In this document: positions 4,620-6,649 of the stretch, piece by piece
Position numbering within the stretch: position 1 is the stretch's first letter
Layout of the letters: every line of letters starts with the position of its first letter
Assembly (NCBI GenBank): GCA_027340645.1
Contig: DAHWQN010000035.1
Span: forward strand, 1 to 6,649
Direction: 5' to 3'
DNA length: 6,649 nucleotides
From: Microcaldota archaeon
GTDB lineage: Archaea; Micrarchaeota; Micrarchaeia; Micrarchaeales; CABMGC01
Translations under genes and position numbers: made by a program
The notes under the pieces: model-generated
What the model saw: only the letters and a program-made list of their open reading frames with translations
Told to the model about the DNA's origin: nothing
The model's database searches: none

Positions 4620-5777
4620 ATGGAGATACTGATAGCGTTGCTGCTTCTTCTATCTTTCTCCATACTTTTGGGAAAGCTATTTGAGCGTATCGGAGTTACA
4701 GAAATAGTAGGGCAGATTCTTGCAGGTGTTATCCTGGGCCCAAGTGTTCTTGGCTTTGTCACGCCATCAACCGTGTTGTCAGGGATAGCAGAGGTCGCCA
4801 TATTCTTCATACTGCTTTTCATAGGCATACAGATAACTACCGAGGTTCTTACCGACCACCTGAAAAGTGCGTCATATTTCACGTTGTCATCCTTCATCAT
4901 ACCTGCTTTTGTAATGGCGTTTCTTGGAATTTACATATTCAATGTACCGTCTTCTGCAGCAATAACCGCATCAATAGCCCTCGGCGTGCCTTCGATATCT
5001 ATAGTTTCGGTACTTGTGTACCGCCATTCTATCATAAACCAGGAGGATGGGCTAAGGCTCCTTTCTGGTGTCATATCCGCAGACATAGTAGCGTTCGTGA
5101 TATTCGCGGTTATACTGCATAAATTAAGCCCGCTCATAACAGTTGCAAGCCTTGCAGCATTTCTCGCTTTGCTATTGCTGATAGACTACGAGACCAAACT
5201 CCACGGCAAGCGCTTAAGGAAAATATTCTCCAATCTTATAAAGAGAAGAGCGGAAGAGACACTTTTTGCCCTTGTCATATTGATGGGCCTAGTCGTATCT
5301 GCAATATTCCAGATAATAGGCATAACATATGTACTTGGGGCGCTTTTCGCAGGAATGCTGATACACAAGACAACTTTTGGGGTACGCCCATCTAGGATGC
5401 TAACCAACACTTTCAGGCGCCTTAACGATAGTTTTTTCATACCAATATTCTTCAGCATAGCTGGGCTTGCCTTCACGTTCCCATCAATAAAATATGGCGG
5501 CCTCCTAATTTCTATGGTTCTGGTTGCGATATGCGTGGGCGGAACGTTAAACTACCTTGCCGCAAATGACAGGTTTACGAAACTGCAGTCCAAAGATGCT
5601 GTAGGGATTCTGGGCAGCAGGGGGGCAGTAGGCATAATAATCGCATCGTTGGCTCTCCAATATGGTATAATATCAGCCCAGCTCTACACAGTAGTTCTGG
5701 TGGGCACCATAACACTATCGATAATAATGCCGCTCGCTCTTACCAAAAAGAGCGAAAGGAGAGCAATAGAGGAATGA
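4620..5777 (+). CDS. CPA2-type monovalent cation/proton antiporter
   Basis: This 385-residue, wholly hydrophobic protein has about 12 membrane segments, as in NapA/KefB-type Na+(K+)/H+ exchangers. It lacks the C-terminal RCK/TrkA domain of Kef channels. Family marks include IVGQILAGVILGPSVLG (29-45), a long loop before SADIVAFVIFAVIL (153-166) with the conserved aspartate D155, FIPIFFSIAGL (273-283), and GSRGAVGIIIASLAL (332-346). At the ion site the usual pair is Asp-Asp (electrogenic), Gln-Asp (Kef) or Asn-Asp (CPA1); here it is Ala154-Asp155. The RGEV-like motif reads RGAV. Ion and stoichiometry are therefore uncertain, with electroneutral exchange the safer guess. The ATG at 4620 fits a leaderless start from the TATA-like box at 4589-4597. 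It begins 48 bp after the tRNA on the same strand but has its own promoter. A role in pH or cation balance is inferred. Confidence 0.88.
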   Translation: MEILIALLLLLSFSILLGKLFERIGVTEIVGQILAGVILGPSVLGFVTPSTVLSGIAEVAIFFILLFIGIQITTEVLTDHLKSASYFTLSSFIIPAFVMAFLGIYIFNVPSSAAITASIALGVPSISIVSVLVYRHSIINQEDGLRLLSGVISADIVAFVIFAVILHKLSPLITVASLAAFLALLLLIDYETKLHGKRLRKIFSNLIKRRAEETLFALVILMGLVVSAIFQIIGITYVLGALFAGMLIHKTTFGVRPSRMLTNTFRRLNDSFFIPIFFSIAGLAFTFPSIKYGGLLISMVLVAICVGGTLNYLAANDRFTKLQSKDAVGILGSRGAVGIIIASLALQYGIISAQLYTVVLVGTITLSIIMPLALTKKSERRAIEE

Positions 5778-5800
5778 CTTCAATCAAAAAAGAAATTCTC

Positions 5801-5829
5801 TAAATATAAATTTTGGTTGGATTTAAATT
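5801..5829 (+). promoter_or_regulatory. Promoter region of the MFS gene, two TATA-like boxes
   Basis: The 70-bp gap after the antiporter stop is AT-rich. It holds TAAATATAAA (5801-5810) and ATTTAAATTA (5821-5830). The first would start transcription near 5832 with a short leader. The second is centred about 23 bp before the ATG at 5848, giving a leaderless or near-leaderless message, possibly favouring the second Met at 5857. Which box is used cannot be decided from sequence. No clear terminator for the antiporter is seen in the gap. Confidence 0.45.
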
Positions 5830-5847
5830 ACTTCTTTTAAAAAACAA

Positions 5848-6649
5848 ATGGAGTCAATGGCACCAGCCCGAGGTTCGTACGACATAGAAGAGCGGCGGCG
5901 CGAGCAAAAATTTGGCAAATCATACAAGTGGGTAGCGCTGTCAAATACAACTCTAGGAGCGCTTATGGCTTCAATAAATGCATCAATATTAATTATATCA
6001 CTTCCTGCGATATTCAAGGGGTTAAACGTCAACCCTCTAAATCCGTCAAGTACCGCCCTGCTTTTATGGCTGCTCCTTGGCTACAGCATTGTGTCTGCCG
6101 TTGCAGTCGTTTCTGTAGGCCGGCTTTCCGACATGTACGGCAGGGTAAGGCTATACAATCTCGGCTTTGCAGTATTTACGATAGGTTCAATCGGGCTATA
6201 CGTATCATCATTATACATAACAGGCACGGTTGGTGCGCTATCCCTGATATTCATAAGAATCCTACAAGGTATTGGCGGCGCATTCCTTTTTGCAAATAGC
6301 GCAGCAATACTTACTGATGCATTTCCTTCCAATGAAAGAGGCAAGGCACTGGGATTCAACCAGATAGCAGCGGTTGGCGGATCCGTTCTCGGTTTCATAA
6401 TAGGCGGCTTGCTCGCAGGAATTGACTGGCACCTTGTTTTTCTGATAAATGTGCCTTTCGGGATCGTAGGTACCGTATGGGCTTATGTTGCGCTGCACGA
6501 AATTGCAAGCATAAAGAAAAACCAAAAATTTGACGTACTTGGCAATTTCACATTCGCGATTGCGCTCATACTGCTCCTTGTCGGTATAACTTACGGCCTC
6601 CTGCCGTACGGCTCCAGCACTACTGGATGGTCCAATCCTTTCGTACTTG
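5848..6649 (+). CDS. DHA2-type (EmrB/QacA-like) MFS transporter, N-terminal part
   Basis: The frame runs from the ATG at 5848 and is cut by the window end after 267 codons, about half of a 14-TM drug:H+ antiporter. After a charged start (residues 12-27) come about seven membrane segments. Motif A reads GRLSDMYGR (91-99). RILQGIGGA (137-145) carries the motif B arginine. The TM6-7 region has the family's FLINVPFG (198-205). Two positions differ from the drug-exporter consensus. The first segment has Asn44 where DHA2 proteins often have Asp (LDxT), and motif C reads GSVLGFIIGG (178-187), with Phe for the usual Pro. Substrate cannot be assigned. The start is supported by the TATA-like boxes just upstream; Met4 at 5857 is an alternative. 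Gene orientation follows the antiporter, but the 70-bp gap with its own promoter argues against a single operon. Confidence 0.88.
   Translation, partial: MESMAPARGSYDIEERRREQKFGKSYKWVALSNTTLGALMASINASILIISLPAIFKGLNVNPLNPSSTALLLWLLLGYSIVSAVAVVSVGRLSDMYGRVRLYNLGFAVFTIGSIGLYVSSLYITGTVGALSLIFIRILQGIGGAFLFANSAAILTDAFPSNERGKALGFNQIAAVGGSVLGFIIGGLLAGIDWHLVFLINVPFGIVGTVWAYVALHEIASIKKNQKFDVLGNFTFAIALILLLVGITYGLLPYGSSTTGWSNPFVL

Noticed and set aside
4487..4900. Open frame of 137 codons on the minus strand
   Set aside because: It is antisense to the antiporter and runs into the tRNA gene. Its product is rich in Ile, Ser and Met with no family resemblance, and the plus-strand frame is clearly the real gene.
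5778..5847. Small RNA or small protein in the gap before the MFS gene
   Set aside because: The 70 bp is AT-rich with TATA-like boxes and no hairpin or coding pattern. Promoter function explains it.
5928..6299. Open frame of 123 codons on the plus strand inside the MFS gene
   Set aside because: It is in another frame of a well-supported MFS transporter and its product is Cys/Arg/His-rich without recognisable structure.
1..6649. CRISPR array, insertion sequence or defence system
   Set aside because: There are no spaced direct repeats, no terminal inverted repeats with transposase, and no nuclease or toxin-like gene. Nearly all sequence is accounted for by the genes listed.

Overview
The window is archaeal. 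The support is a leaderless-style promoter layout (TATA-like boxes about 25-30 bp before start codons), a tRNA-Trp gene with an intron at position 37/38 and no encoded CCA, an archaeal OB-fold single-stranded DNA-binding protein, and a DUF929 thioredoxin-like exported protein. Isoleucine is often encoded by ATA and base composition is moderate. The gene set would suit an acidophile-associated lineage such as Micrarchaeota/ARMAN or a Thermoplasmatales relative. That lineage guess is inference from gene content only.

Layout. Positions 1-213 (+) hold the 3' end of a single-stranded DNA-binding protein gene that ends in a very acidic tail. It runs tail-to-tail into, and overlaps by 40 bp, a five-gene minus-strand operon read from 4370 down to 174. 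In transcription order the operon encodes a Nudix-fold protein with a degenerate Nudix box, a PAP2 membrane phosphatase, a membrane-anchored DUF929 thioredoxin-like protein, a GT4 glycosyltransferase, and a UPF0104/flippase-like membrane protein. The genes overlap or are separated by 13 bp or less, so one transcript is likely. The central promoter region (4371-4437) has one TATA-like box that can serve both the operon (-) and the tRNA (+). The tRNA-Trp(CCA) gene is at 4438-4571. Its 61-nt intron carries a box C, a 12-nt guide and a D'-like box that place wobble base C34 at the methylation position. Downstream on the plus strand are a CPA2-type cation/proton antiporter (4620-5777) and the first 267 codons of a 14-TM-type (DHA2) MFS exporter (5848-6649, cut by the window end). 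Each has its own TATA-like element close to the start codon.

How the genes may work together. A GT4 enzyme, a TIGR00374/UPF0104 flippase-like protein and a PAP2 phosphatase together suggest polyprenol(dolichol)-linked glycan assembly, membrane crossing and carrier recycling. The DUF929 protein has nine N-x-S/T sequons on its predicted outside domain and could be a client of such a pathway. This is inference from context. The two plus-strand transporters look independent of the operon.

Most notable points are the intron-encoded C/D guide to C34, the loss of two catalytic glutamates in the Nudix box, the 40-bp convergent overlap in which the flippase lysine tail doubles as a T-rich terminator for the SSB gene, and an antiporter with Ala-Asp where Asp-Asp, Gln-Asp or Asn-Asp is expected. 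No mobile element, CRISPR array or defence system was seen.
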